A stretch of DNA of 64,000 nucleotides from an uncultured Gammaproteobacteria bacterium (GTDB lineage: Bacteria; Pseudomonadota; Gammaproteobacteria; Arenicellales; JAANXG01), in NCBI GenBank assembly GCA_947258975.1, contig CAMYKK010000009.1, positions 1-64,000 of the forward strand, written 5' to 3'. The position numbers and the translations under genes are program-made. How positions within the stretch are numbered: position 1 is the first letter of the stretch; the number at the start of each line of letters is the position of its first letter. Below the pieces are notes generated by a model, which was not told where the DNA came from, ran no database searches, and worked only from the letters and a program-made list of their open reading frames with translations. Positions 46,882-56,829 of this stretch are shown here, piece after piece.

Positions 46882-47616
46882 ATGTTTTTATCAGTAAAAC
46901 TCAGCGAGGCGCGGGTTCGCCACCGGCAAGTATCGGCAGATATTGTCACCAACTACGAGTCCCGGGCGCCGTTGGCCACGGATCAGGTCACGCCGTCTCA
47001 GCTGGCGGAGGCCATTGAGCAATTTTTTGCGGTTGCGATACGGATCGATCGGGAGCACGGAGAGACCGGCGCCGTTTTAAACGACGATGTGAGCCAGATC
47101 GGTGACTACGGGCTGCAGTTGTTGCATGATCTTGCCAATTGGGCGCACCAGCTTGCGCTAGAGGACGCACGGCATGAAATTGCGCTGGTGTCACTCGGCG
47201 CCGCAGATTGGGTGATTCGCCACCAGGGGGAGCTTAGGGCCCCAGAGCTTGTCGTGGACGCCCTCGCGAATTTGGCCAACACCACTCAGGATCCCGACGA
47301 ATTGAAGCAAATAGAACAATTCATGACCGCTGCCTTAAAGGCGCTGACAGCAGTTATCCAACTGGATCTTGAGAAAACGAATCCGGGCCGGCCGTGGCGA
47401 GTGCTGCATGTGAACCGCGCGATAGTCGCCACGCGAATCCAAGACCCCGATACAATGATTCGCGTTTTCGATGAACTCGAGCGGGCACTCCCGGAAGAAG
47501 CACCGCGGTTTTTTGCCGAAGGTATGGCGCAAATGAACAAACTCGACTACCCGCAACACGTGCGTGACGTTATGGAGAAATACCATGACGTATGGTGCGG
47601 GCGGACAATGCATTAA
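46882..47616 (+). CDS. Conserved hypothetical protein, helical
   Basis: 244 residues from the ATG at 46882. I do not recognise the family. It is predicted soluble, acidic and helical, with no signal peptide and no membrane segment: LSEARVRHRQVSADIVTNYE at the start, FFAVAIRIDREHG, and an end with RVFDELERALPEEAPRFFAE and VMEKYHDVWCG. It lies 17 bases upstream of yciB, so a shared transcript with yciB-yciI-bolA is likely, and it is divergent from the kinase gene. About 120 bases between them hold both promoters. Confidence 0.8.
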   Translation: MFLSVKLSEARVRHRQVSADIVTNYESRAPLATDQVTPSQLAEAIEQFFAVAIRIDREHGETGAVLNDDVSQIGDYGLQLLHDLANWAHQLALEDARHEIALVSLGAADWVIRHQGELRAPELVVDALANLANTTQDPDELKQIEQFMTAALKALTAVIQLDLEKTNPGRPWRVLHVNRAIVATRIQDPDTMIRVFDELERALPEEAPRFFAEGMAQMNKLDYPQHVRDVMEKYHDVWCGRTMH

Positions 47617-47632
47617 CGACCGCAACAAATCG

Positions 47633-48196
47633 ATGAAACTACTATTTGACCTACTTCCATTACTTGTCTTCTTTGGCGTATTTTCTGTCTATGACATATT
47701 CGTCGCCACCGGTGCGGCAATCGTCGCGTCGCTGATCCAGGTGGGCTGGCTCAAATTTGCAGGCCGCAAGATCGAAACCATGCACTGGATCACGCTCGGC
47801 GCCATCGTCGTGCTGGGCGGCGCTACGGTTTTGCTCCAAGACGATGCCTTTATACGTTGGAAGCCCACCGTCGTATATTGGTGTTTCGCAGCAATCTTGT
47901 TTACCACTCAGATACTTGGACGAAAAACCGCTATTGAATATGTGATGGGCAACCAATTGGAATTACCTCGCCAGAAATGGCGTGTCATGAACTTGAGTTT
48001 TGGCGTCTTCACCCTGGCTATGGGATTCCTGAACTTGTATGTCGCGTTTTACTACGGCGCCGATCTGGACCCCGACATACAGCGAAGGCACTGGGTCTAC
48101 TTCAAAGTCTTTGGCACCTTGATACTCACCTTCGTTTTCATTTTTCTAATCATGTTAGTCGTATCCAAAGACATCAAGGTCAAGGAGGGTCAATAG
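47633..48196 (+). CDS. yciB: Inner membrane-spanning protein YciB (septation protein A)
   Basis: A 187-residue protein with five membrane helices, linked to envelope integrity and septation. Hallmarks: MKLLFDLLPLLVFFGVFSVY, AAIVASLIQVGWLKF, HWITLGAIVVLGGATVLLQD and LPRQKWRVMNLSFGVF. The ATG at 47633 is chosen by homology. Confidence 0.94.
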   Translation: MKLLFDLLPLLVFFGVFSVYDIFVATGAAIVASLIQVGWLKFAGRKIETMHWITLGAIVVLGGATVLLQDDAFIRWKPTVVYWCFAAILFTTQILGRKTAIEYVMGNQLELPRQKWRVMNLSFGVFTLAMGFLNLYVAFYYGADLDPDIQRRHWVYFKVFGTLILTFVFIFLIMLVVSKDIKVKEGQ

Positions 48197-48202
48197 CAGG
48201 TG

Positions 48203-48499
48203 ATGTACTACGTCATTGTCGCGACCGACAAACCAAACAGCCTCGCTGACCGGCTGTCGGCACGTCCCAATCACATCGCCCGCCTGGAAGCCCTGCGCGA
48301 AGAGGGACGCTTGCTCACCGCGGGGCCGTGTCCTGCGCTCGATACCGAGGATCCGGGAGACGCAGGTTTTACCGGCAGCGTGATCATCGCCGAGTTCGAG
48401 TCGCTGGATGCCGCGCAGCGCTGGGCTGATGACGATCCCTATGTCCATGCCGGCGTGTACTTGGATGTGGCCGTGAAACCTTTCAAGAAAGTGTTCTGA
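48203..48499 (+). CDS. yciI: YciI-like protein
   Basis: 98 residues, ferredoxin-like fold of the YCII family. Features: [40 protein letters not shown], then [18 protein letters not shown] with the conserved Asp and His. No firm function is known. It starts six bases after yciB and overlaps bolA by TGATG; yciB-yciI-bolA is a recurrent cluster. Confidence 0.93.
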   Translation: MYYVIVATDKPNSLADRLSARPNHIARLEALREEGRLLTAGPCPALDTEDPGDAGFTGSVIIAEFESLDAAQRWADDDPYVHAGVYLDVAVKPFKKVF

Positions 48500-48771
48500 T
48501 GTCCCACGACCGTGTGGCGCTGATCAAGGATCGGTTGAACGCGGCCTTGGCACCGGAATCGCTGGAAGTAATCGACGAGAGCCACCTGCATGCAGGCCAT
48601 GCCGGTGCTCGAAGCGGCAAAGGCCACTTCTCGGTCACCATTGTCTGCGCCAAATTTTCGGGTCAAAACGCGGTGCAACGCCACCGAATGATCTATGCGG
48701 CCCTGGAAGATGCGATGCACGCGCATATTCACGCCTTGAGCATCGATGCGTACGCCCCGGATGAAATATGA
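48499..48771 (+). CDS. bolA: BolA family protein
   Basis: 90 residues of the BolA/IbaG family, which with monothiol glutaredoxins handles Fe-S clusters and also influences cell shape. Core: LEVIDESHLHAGHAG, then KGHFSVTIVCAKFSGQN and RHRMIYAALED, with the conserved HAGHAG histidines. Last gene of the yciB-yciI-bolA group. Confidence 0.93.
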   Translation: MSHDRVALIKDRLNAALAPESLEVIDESHLHAGHAGARSGKGHFSVTIVCAKFSGQNAVQRHRMIYAALEDAMHAHIHALSIDAYAPDEI

Positions 48772-48893
48772 TAGACAGGGTTCGTATGCTAAGTGTCGCC
48801 CGGCAAAGTGATTGACAATAACGGAAGTTTGGACGGCGTTCCCGGCGCGAAGAGCTGACAAGGCGAGTTTGCCGTTCCCCGATCGATCTCCAC

Positions 48894-50948
48894 TTACTTT
48901 CGTTTCAGGCCGAGCAGGACGTTGAGTGACGGCCGGTAGAGGGAGTGGAGGCGCCTCGTGGAATGGAAGCGCTTATTGATGAGGCGATCGGATTCTTCAA
49001 TATCGAAGTGATGAGCAACAACCTCGTCTCCAGTAAGTTTTTCCCGCAGTCCGAAACGGTCGTAATCGCGTCTTAGCGGTTCATCGCTGTGGACGAGCAA
49101 AAAATAATTGGGCACACGATTTCGCTCTTTTCTGAACACAGAATAGAGCTTCTGATACTTGAACAGGGCACCGCCATTGTTCACCAGCACCTGGGCGCCC
49201 AATTTTCCCACTTTGCGGTCCGCCCAGAAAACCAAAACGCCGCCCGGTCTGAGCAGCCCTTTGAGGCCGCGTAGATTCTCTGTGTAATACAGCTTTGCGG
49301 CCTTCTGTAGGTACCCCGGGTCGACCGGCAAAACGATGAGATCATAGGCACCCCGATCAAACACGTAGGGCGCGGATATGCCATCCATGCGATAAAAACG
49401 TACGCCTTTCCGGTCCAGGATCCGCCAATTTTCATTGGCCAAATATTGCATTAGTTGCTTTACGGTCGATCCGATGTCGATAACGTCGACTTCGTTATAA
49501 ACACGCGCCACGGTCCCGGCGGAGCGACCAGAACCGGCGCCGATGACCAGCGCACGGTCAATGCGGTGAACGTATGACATGCCAACGGCGCTGATTACCG
49601 ACTCGGTTTTCAGATCCAAGTTGATGGGTGAATATCCGTTTTGATACAAACGACGATGCCGGACCGGATTATTTCTATTTCTTTTCTCATAGGTGTAGAC
49701 GGCAGACATCTCGGCCGGACCCCGAAACACTTGATGTACCGCCACTAAGTTGTGCCCGGGATGAATGTGCTGGAAAAAATCCCGCTCGCCAAATACAGTA
49801 TTGGCGACACCCAACAGCATAAGCGGGGCCAGCATCCCGTAATGAAGCCGACGTTTCTTTGGGATAAGCAGAAAAAGCACGACCGCGCTGAAAAACAACG
49901 CCTGGGTCGGTAAAACAAACCGCAGGAGGATCGCGCCGGTAAACAAGAGCCCGATTGTATTGCCAATACTAATGGAAAGGATCACTGCGCCCGCCCGCGC
50001 CCGATCTTTCGCGATATGCTGCATGAATGCCGGGAACAAAGCACCGATCGGAATCGTCGCAGGCAGCAGAATTACGCCAAGTTCCATAACCACCCGTGGT
50101 CGCGACTCTGCGAGCGGCATCGCGAGCCAGAAGGTGCCCACGAGCGCGGAAATGAGCACCCCCACAGAACAGTACACGAGGCTGTTTCTGAACGAACACG
50201 GCCACCTTACCCAGATCAGCGCACCCACGGTCAGGCCCATGAGGAAATAGGCCACAACGATAGGCTGAATAAAAAAATACGGCTGGAACAATAATTCGGC
50301 AAACCACAACCAAATACCCTGCACACTGCCGGTCACGGCGCCGACAGCAATCAGAAGACCATGCAATCGTCCGATGCGCAGGGGCTTTAGATCACTGGAG
50401 ACATCCAGCAACATAAAGGCGATCAATAAATGAAATACGCCCAGAACAATCAAGGTCATTGGCATTCCCCACTCGGGATATAACCAGAACTCAACCGCCA
50501 ATATTCCGCTCAAGGCGCCAAAGGCATGGGTGAGATAGGGTGTTCCAGCCCGTCCAGTTCGTTCCACGATGATCGGAAACGTCACTCCCAAAAAAAAGGC
50601 CGGTAGTATGATGTACACAAAGCCAATCAGGGACGAAGACACGTTGATACCGATATACGGCGAAAGAATTGCAAGAGCCTTGGCGTTGACGTTCAAGATT
50701 TGCGGCAAATACAGGGCCCAGGCGCCGTGATAGACCGCCAGGAAGGCTTCGATACGCGATGGTCTTTTTACTTTGGCGGAGATCAGACTGCCCAGACCCA
50801 TACCCAGGATAAATCCGGCCACAACCGTGAACGCCACCAGCGGTGCCGATCCCACCGCGAAATCGAGAATTTTAAAATAAAGCGTCTCGCTGCCAAGGCC
50901 ACAGAATCCGACCAGAAAGGCAACCAGGAAGTACTTAGCAACCTTCAT
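48894..50948 (-). CDS. Membrane protein with spermidine synthase-like domain
   Basis: 684 residues. The N-terminal 400 or so form about 12 to 14 hydrophobic helices (FLVAFLVGFCGLGSETLYF at the start). The C-terminal part resembles polyamine synthases/methyltransferases: RALVIGAGSGRSAGTVARVY, VDVIDIGSTVK, YDLIVLPVDPGYLQKAAKLY and LLRPGGVLVFW. The acidic residue expected after strand 2 is in VIDIG. This fusion of a transporter-like region with a SpeE-like domain is a known family of unknown function; true polyamine synthesis is doubtful. It stands alone, convergent with bolA. Confidence 0.8.
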   Translation of the reverse strand: MKVAKYFLVAFLVGFCGLGSETLYFKILDFAVGSAPLVAFTVVAGFILGMGLGSLISAKVKRPSRIEAFLAVYHGAWALYLPQILNVNAKALAILSPYIGINVSSSLIGFVYIILPAFFLGVTFPIIVERTGRAGTPYLTHAFGALSGILAVEFWLYPEWGMPMTLIVLGVFHLLIAFMLLDVSSDLKPLRIGRLHGLLIAVGAVTGSVQGIWLWFAELLFQPYFFIQPIVVAYFLMGLTVGALIWVRWPCSFRNSLVYCSVGVLISALVGTFWLAMPLAESRPRVVMELGVILLPATIPIGALFPAFMQHIAKDRARAGAVILSISIGNTIGLLFTGAILLRFVLPTQALFFSAVVLFLLIPKKRRLHYGMLAPLMLLGVANTVFGERDFFQHIHPGHNLVAVHQVFRGPAEMSAVYTYEKRNRNNPVRHRRLYQNGYSPINLDLKTESVISAVGMSYVHRIDRALVIGAGSGRSAGTVARVYNEVDVIDIGSTVKQLMQYLANENWRILDRKGVRFYRMDGISAPYVFDRGAYDLIVLPVDPGYLQKAAKLYYTENLRGLKGLLRPGGVLVFWADRKVGKLGAQVLVNNGGALFKYQKLYSVFRKERNRVPNYFLLVHSDEPLRRDYDRFGLREKLTGDEVVAHHFDIEESDRLINKRFHSTRRLHSLYRPSLNVLLGLKRK

Positions 50949-51109
50949 CTATGGAAGGTGCATGCGAACGAGTGATCCGCTTATGATCGATGCCGCGACG
51001 CTAGAAGGTGAATTCCGGATCCCACCCGCGAATGGCAACGGCACCGCTACGACTCAGATCCAGCGATGGTGGACACTTCCCGCGCGGTACACGCCCAATT
51101 TGCGCAATT

Positions 51110-53779
51110 TCACGCCGCCCGTTGGCTGTCGGACACCAACTGGCGAAGCACAAAGTGCAGTATGCCGTCGTGCACGTAATAGTCCCACTCTTTCGGTGTA
51201 TCGATGCGCACCCGCGCGCCAAAAGTGCGGTGATCGCCGTCGTTCGCTGTGACAACCACGGTAACTTCCCGGGCGCCCACCTCAAGCCCCTCAATGTCGT
51301 AGCATTCCTCGCCGGTGAGGCCCAGGGTGGTCCGGTTGTCTCCGTCTTTGAATTGCAGCGGTAACACGCCCATGCCGATTAGATTGGAACGGTGAATACG
51401 TTCGAAGGATTCGACGATGACCGCCTTCACTCCCAACAAACGGGAGCCCTTTGCGGCCCAGTCGCGGGAAGAACCGGTACCATATTCCTTGCCGGCGATG
51501 ACAATGAGGGATGTGCCGGCAGCCTGATACCGCATTGCCGCATCGTATATCGTCATCTGATTACCACCTGGCTGGAAACGCGTCCAACCGCCCTCGGTGC
51601 CCGGCGCCAATTCGTTACGCAACCGGATGTTAGCGAAAGTACCGCGCATCATCACTTCGTGATTACCGCGTCGGGAACCGTAGGAATTGAAGTCTGCAGG
51701 CTTCACCCCCCGTTCGATCAAGTACTTCCCGGCCGGAGAATCCGCTTTTATTGCGCCGGCCGGCGAGATGTGATCGGTAGTAATGCTGTCACCGAGTTTG
51801 GCCAATACGCGCGCGCCCTTGATAACCGGAATACCCCCCGGCTGGCGCGTCATGCCGTCGAAGTAAGGCGCCTTTTGAATATAGGTGGATTCCGAGGTCC
51901 ACGCGTAGAGACTCGCCTCCGGTATGCGGATCTTTTGCCATCTTTTGTCGCCCTCTAATACGTCGGCGTACTTAGTTTGAAACATCTCACGGGTGATCGT
52001 TTTACTTACCGCATCGTTGATCTCTTCCTGCGACGGCCAGATGTCACGCAAGTACACATCGTTACCGGCTTGATCCTGGGCGATCGGCTCATTATAAACA
52101 TCAATGTTCATTGTGCCAGCGATGGCGTAGGCGACCACCAACGGCGGTGAGGCAAGAAAATTCATGCGTACTTCGGCATGCACCCGGCCTTCGAAATTCC
52201 GGTTGCCGGACAGTATTGAACAAGCAACCAGGTTGCCGTCACGAATAGCCGTGCTGATCGACTCCGGTAGCGGACCGGAATTACCGATGCAGGTTGTGCA
52301 CCCATAACCGACGACATCGAACCCCATTTTTGCCAGATACGGCATAAGCCCCGACGCTTCGAGATAAGCGCTCACCACCTGAGAACCCGGCGCCAGCGAG
52401 GTTTTCACCCACGGCTTGACTCCGATGCCCCTCTCCACGGCATGTTTTGCGAGCAGCGCTGCCCCCATAATAACGTCGGGATTGGACGTGTTGGTGCAAC
52501 TGGTTATCGCGGCAATGACCACGCCGCCGTCCCCGAGTTCGAATTCCTGGCCATCTTTGCTCACCCTCTGCGGCGGCGCGGGCTGGGGTTGCATATCGTG
52601 CATGTGTTCCGCGATTACCGCTTTGGCATTACGTAAGGAAATCCGGTCCTGGGGCCGCTTCGGTCCGGCTAAACTCGGTTCGACATCGGCCAAATCAAGT
52701 GCTAACACATATGAATACTCGGCGTGGGGCGCGCCGGTATCGCGGAACATGCCTTGTTTGCGCGCATAGGCCTCCACCAAAGCGATCTGTTCATCACTGC
52801 GCCCGGTCAATCGCAGATAATTTAACGTCTCGCCATCAATCGGAAACATGCCGCAGGTGGCGCCGTATTCCGGGGCCATGTTGGAGATAGTGGCCTGATC
52901 CGCCAATGACAGATTGTCTAATCCATCACCAAAAAACTCGACAAATTTGCCAACCACCCCCTTCTCGCGGAGCATCTGCACCACGGTGAGCACCAAATCG
53001 GTGGCCGTGGCACCTTCCGCCAACTGGCCGTCCAGTCTAAATCCCACGACTTGCGGAATCAGCATGGTGATGGGTTGACCCAGCATCGCGGCCTCCGCTT
53101 CGATACCGCCGACACCCCATCCCAACACCCCAACACCATTGATCATAGTGGTGTGGGAATCCGTGCCCACCAGAGTATCCGGATAAGCCTGTAATACCCC
53201 CTCCTTCGCGGCGCTGAACACCACCTGCGCCAGGTACTCCAGATTCACCTGATGCACAATCCCGGTGTCCGGCGGCACGACACGAAAGTTTGTGAACGCC
53301 CTCTGACCCCAGCGAAGAAACTGATAGCGCTCTTGATTGCGCTGATACTCCAGTGCCGCGTTCATATCGACGGCATCCTTGCTACCGTAATGATCCACCA
53401 TGACCGAGTGATCGATGACCAAATCCGCCGGGGACAATGGATTAATTTTATCTGGATCCCCGCCGAGTACCCGCATCGCATCACGCATCGTCGCCAGGTC
53501 CACCACCGCCGGCACGCCGGTGAAATCCTGCATCAGAACCCGCGCCGGTGTGAACGCGATCTCCGTACTGGGTTCCGCTTGCGGGTCCCAGTTTGCGAGC
53601 GCTTCGATGTTGTCCCGGGTCACGCTTCGCCCGTCTTCAAAACGCAGCAGATTTTCCAGCAGAATCTTCAATGAGTAAGGTAAACGGTCGAGACGCGAAC
53701 CCAAGGCATCCAAGGCATAGATCTGGTAATTCTTAGCGCCGACCTCCAGGGTGGTGCGGGCATTGAAACTGTTGTTCAT
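51110..53779 (-). CDS. acnA: Aconitate hydratase A
   Basis: Isomerises citrate to isocitrate in the TCA cycle; cytosolic, [4Fe-4S]. 889 residues, AcnA/IRP1 type. Cluster cysteines at about 427 ([10 protein letters not shown]), 493 and 496 ([10 protein letters not shown]). Substrate motifs include [32 protein letters not shown] and [16 protein letters not shown]. Preceded by a good promoter and divergent from prpE; the neighbouring propionyl-CoA synthetase could feed the methylcitrate cycle, but no prpBC is present. Confidence 0.97.
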   Translation of the reverse strand: MNNSFNARTTLEVGAKNYQIYALDALGSRLDRLPYSLKILLENLLRFEDGRSVTRDNIEALANWDPQAEPSTEIAFTPARVLMQDFTGVPAVVDLATMRDAMRVLGGDPDKINPLSPADLVIDHSVMVDHYGSKDAVDMNAALEYQRNQERYQFLRWGQRAFTNFRVVPPDTGIVHQVNLEYLAQVVFSAAKEGVLQAYPDTLVGTDSHTTMINGVGVLGWGVGGIEAEAAMLGQPITMLIPQVVGFRLDGQLAEGATATDLVLTVVQMLREKGVVGKFVEFFGDGLDNLSLADQATISNMAPEYGATCGMFPIDGETLNYLRLTGRSDEQIALVEAYARKQGMFRDTGAPHAEYSYVLALDLADVEPSLAGPKRPQDRISLRNAKAVIAEHMHDMQPQPAPPQRVSKDGQEFELGDGGVVIAAITSCTNTSNPDVIMGAALLAKHAVERGIGVKPWVKTSLAPGSQVVSAYLEASGLMPYLAKMGFDVVGYGCTTCIGNSGPLPESISTAIRDGNLVACSILSGNRNFEGRVHAEVRMNFLASPPLVVAYAIAGTMNIDVYNEPIAQDQAGNDVYLRDIWPSQEEINDAVSKTITREMFQTKYADVLEGDKRWQKIRIPEASLYAWTSESTYIQKAPYFDGMTRQPGGIPVIKGARVLAKLGDSITTDHISPAGAIKADSPAGKYLIERGVKPADFNSYGSRRGNHEVMMRGTFANIRLRNELAPGTEGGWTRFQPGGNQMTIYDAAMRYQAAGTSLIVIAGKEYGTGSSRDWAAKGSRLLGVKAVIVESFERIHRSNLIGMGVLPLQFKDGDNRTTLGLTGEECYDIEGLEVGAREVTVVVTANDGDHRTFGARVRIDTPKEWDYYVHDGILHFVLRQLVSDSQRAA

Positions 53780-53949
53780 GGTCGTCTGCTCTCCGAGTTG
53801 ATTCCCGCGACATAGATATTGGGGTGGGTACCGATATTACCCCGTCGCACGACAAGATGAACGATTGGGTTCCTGCTGCCTGGGAGTGCCGTCAGCAACT
53901 GGGCTTTGATTCGTGTTACTGACGGGCGTTTAAGGTAATATTTTCGGCG

Positions 53950-53979
53950 ATTATATTTGGTTATAATTGCCCTTGCCAA
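53950..53979 (-). promoter_or_regulatory. Promoter of acnA
   Basis: On the minus strand TTGGCA (53974-53979) and a perfect TATAAT (53950-53955) are 18 bases apart. On the plus strand two further TATAAT boxes (53962-53967 and 53993-53998) could serve prpE, but their -35 boxes are poor. Confidence 0.65.
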
Positions 53980-54075
53980 CTGTTTATACCGCTATAATCG
54001 CGTCTTATTAAGCTAGATAACCGGTCGCTCACGACCGTCGTACCCGAATAAGCTCAACCAAAACGAGGAGTGACG

Positions 54076-55974
54076 ATGGGAGACTATCAATCGATCTACA
54101 ACCGTTCCATCAACGACCCGGATGGATTTTGGGCCGAGGCAGCCGAAGACATCCATTGGTACCGCCGGTGGGACCGGGTATTGGACGATTCGAATCCGCC
54201 TTTTTACCAGTGGTTCACCGGTGGTCGTTTGAACACCTGTTACAACGCCATAGACGTGCATGTCGAGAACGGTGCCGGCGACCGGCTGGCGATAATCTAC
54301 GACAGTCCGGTAACCGACTCCGTACGCAAGATTTCCTATCTCGAGCTGCGTGACCTGGTGGCGCAATTTGCCGGCGCCTTGGCCGGCCAAGGCGTGCAAA
54401 AGGGAGATCGGGTGATCGTGTACATGCCTATGGTCCCCGAAGCCGCGATTGCGATGCTGGCATGTGCACGCATCGGCGCAATTCATTCCGTAGTATTCGG
54501 CGGCTTCGCCGCTAACGAACTTGCAACACGCATCGATGATGCCAAACCGAAGGTCATTGTCAGTGCGTCCTGCGGGATCGAACCCGGCCGTGTTGTCGAG
54601 TACAAGCCGCTGCTCGATGAAGCCATCGAGTTGGCGACCCACAAACCGGCGCACTGCATCATCCTGGCGCGGCCGCAAGCGACGGCAACCATGGTAGATG
54701 GACGCGACCTTGACTGGTCGGAGGCGGTGGCGGGTGCGGAGCCTGCAGACTGCGTCCCGGTGGAGGCAACCGATCCGTTATACATCCTCTACACCTCCGG
54801 TACGACCGGGCAACCCAAAGGAGTGGTTCGTGATCATGGCGGACACGCCGTCGCGTTGAAGTGGTCGATGAAAAACATCTACGATGTCGATGCCGGACAA
54901 GTCTACTGGGCGGCCTCTGACGTGGGTTGGGTCGTTGGTCATTCATACATCGTGTACGCCCCATTACTGCAGGGATGCACCACAATAATTTTCGAAGGCA
55001 AACCCGTGGGCACGCCTGATCCGGGCGCGTTCTGGCGAGTGATCGCCGAGCACGGGGTGGAGGTCATGTTTACGGCGCCCACGGCATTTCGCGCCATTAA
55101 AAAAGAAGACCCGCAAGGCGAATGCATCAAGAAGTACGATCTATCGAAGTTTCGAATTCTGTTTTTGGCCGGTGAGCGCTGCGACCCGGACACCCTGCAT
55201 TGGGCCGAGGACATGCTGAAGGTTCCGGTTATCGATCATTGGTGGCAGACGGAAACCGGCTGGGCTATAGCTGCTAACTGCATGGGTATCGAATTTGCCA
55301 CCGTGAAGCCGGGGTCACCCACGCGCGCGGTGCCTGGCTATGACGTTCAAGTGTTGGATGAAGCAGGCAATCAAGTCGCCGCCAACGACATGGGGTCCAT
55401 ATCCATCAAACTACCCTTACCCCCAGGGACCTTGCCAACCCTTTGGAATAATGACGCCCGTTACCAGGACTCTTATCTCAGCCGTTATCCTGGATACTAC
55501 TTGACGGGTGATGCCGGCTATAAAGACGAGAACGACTATCTGTGGATAATGAGCCGCATCGATGACGTGATCAACGTTGCCGGACATCGTCTGTCGACGG
55601 GCGCCATGGAAGAGGTATTGGCAAGTCATCCCGACGTTGCGGAATGCGCGGTAATCGGTGCCGCCGACTCATTGAAGGGTCAATTGCCGGTCGGCCTGGT
55701 GGTGTTGAAGGCGGGCGTCGATCGCAGTGACAGCGACATATTGTCGGAATTGGTGCGCCTTATGCGTGATCAGATCGGACCGGTCGCCGCTTTCAAACAG
55801 GCGGTGATAGTGCAACGACTGCCGAAGACACGATCGGGGAAGGTGTTGCGAGGAACGATGAGAAAAATCGCCGATGGCGAGCAATACAAACCGCCTGCGA
55901 CCATCGACGATCCGACAATCTTGGGAGAAATCACCGAAGCGCTAACCACACTCGGCTTCCCAAAGTCCGGTTGA
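54076..55974 (+). CDS. prpE: Propionyl-CoA synthetase (acyl-CoA synthetase, ACS type)
   Basis: Activates propionate (or acetate) to the CoA thioester through an acyl-adenylate. 632 residues from the ATG at 54076, which has GAGGAG six bases upstream. Adenylation motifs: ILYTSGTTGQPKGVVRDHGG, DHWWQTETGWAIA, YYLTGDAGYKDEND, and the C-terminal lysine in PKTRSGKVLRGTMRKI. The overall pattern (DIHWYRRWDRVLDDSNPPFY) is that of PrpE more than Acs. No prpBCD is in the window. Confidence 0.9.
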   Translation: MGDYQSIYNRSINDPDGFWAEAAEDIHWYRRWDRVLDDSNPPFYQWFTGGRLNTCYNAIDVHVENGAGDRLAIIYDSPVTDSVRKISYLELRDLVAQFAGALAGQGVQKGDRVIVYMPMVPEAAIAMLACARIGAIHSVVFGGFAANELATRIDDAKPKVIVSASCGIEPGRVVEYKPLLDEAIELATHKPAHCIILARPQATATMVDGRDLDWSEAVAGAEPADCVPVEATDPLYILYTSGTTGQPKGVVRDHGGHAVALKWSMKNIYDVDAGQVYWAASDVGWVVGHSYIVYAPLLQGCTTIIFEGKPVGTPDPGAFWRVIAEHGVEVMFTAPTAFRAIKKEDPQGECIKKYDLSKFRILFLAGERCDPDTLHWAEDMLKVPVIDHWWQTETGWAIAANCMGIEFATVKPGSPTRAVPGYDVQVLDEAGNQVAANDMGSISIKLPLPPGTLPTLWNNDARYQDSYLSRYPGYYLTGDAGYKDENDYLWIMSRIDDVINVAGHRLSTGAMEEVLASHPDVAECAVIGAADSLKGQLPVGLVVLKAGVDRSDSDILSELVRLMRDQIGPVAAFKQAVIVQRLPKTRSGKVLRGTMRKIADGEQYKPPATIDDPTILGEITEALTTLGFPKSG

Positions 55975-56829
55975 GCCCTCGACGCCTGGTGAGAAATGCG
56001 GATTATTAATTTTTGCGATGACGACGCAATGATCGGACAGCTGGACGCCGTGGCAATTGAAATTCGGCCGCACACAGACCCATTTCCCGTGCATTGAAGC
56101 GCGAGGGCGGGCGTGCAAGACCGAGCCAGAGGGTCGATGCCGTGGTGCGAAATGATGTTCAACACCTAACAGTCCCCAGCAACACCAGGGTTCACCGTCC
56201 GTGGTTCACCCTGGTCCCATCCTTGGTAAAAGCGGCGATCCCTGCCGCCGGCCTCCAAGCATTCGTGGCTTACATTACTGATTTCAAGGACCGATTTCTT
56301 CACCCATATGAGTGATTTTGAGAAATATTTCGATGCAGCGGAATGTCAGCCCCCACGCCGCAGTGCGGCGATAAAAATCGCCGACACCATGGCTGAAACA
56401 ACCCGTGCGATAACGGTTCCGTGGCTCCGGCCCCCATGTTCATCGGCCCGGCACGACATCCCCACGTTAGCCGAATGGCACTTACTTAAGGGACCACGAC
56501 ACGCTGAACCGAGTGACCATTCCCGGGACACGCCGTCAATACCTCCATGTAGGCTCGGCGCCAGCATCCTTGCTGGCGACGGTCCCGGAAATTCTCCCTC
56601 AATTCAGCACTTTTTAGTGGACTGCCCCTAATCGCAGGGTCGGGCGGCTGAATGCAGCGCGTTCGCGATCGCGCCAGTTGGGTTAGCCCGTAATACTCAC
56701 CATTGTCCGCACCGGTTGTTCAATGTGCGGGGAGGCGGCAACCCTATGCAAAAGAGACGCAGCTGATCTTGGATGGGGCGCCCGCAGGGCAGATCGAAGA
56801 CTGAATCGATGCGAAACATTGAAACGATA
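55975..56829. other. Gene-poor stretch with hairpin
   Basis: 855 bases with no supported gene. CGCCAGCA at 56559-56566 pairs perfectly with TGCTGGCG at 56571-56578 over TCCT. The flank CTCCATGTAGGCTCG reminds me of a short repeat common in other gammaproteobacteria, but only one copy is here. TTTTTAGTGGACTGCCCC at 56612 looks like an IS end without its IS. An open frame starting at 56308 (MSDFEKYFDAAECQPP) has no ribosome site and no coding character. Confidence 0.4.

Noticed and set aside
56308-56631. Open frame starting MSDFEKYFDAAECQPP as a small gene
   Set aside because: No ribosome-binding site, no recognisable domain and a composition like non-coding sequence.
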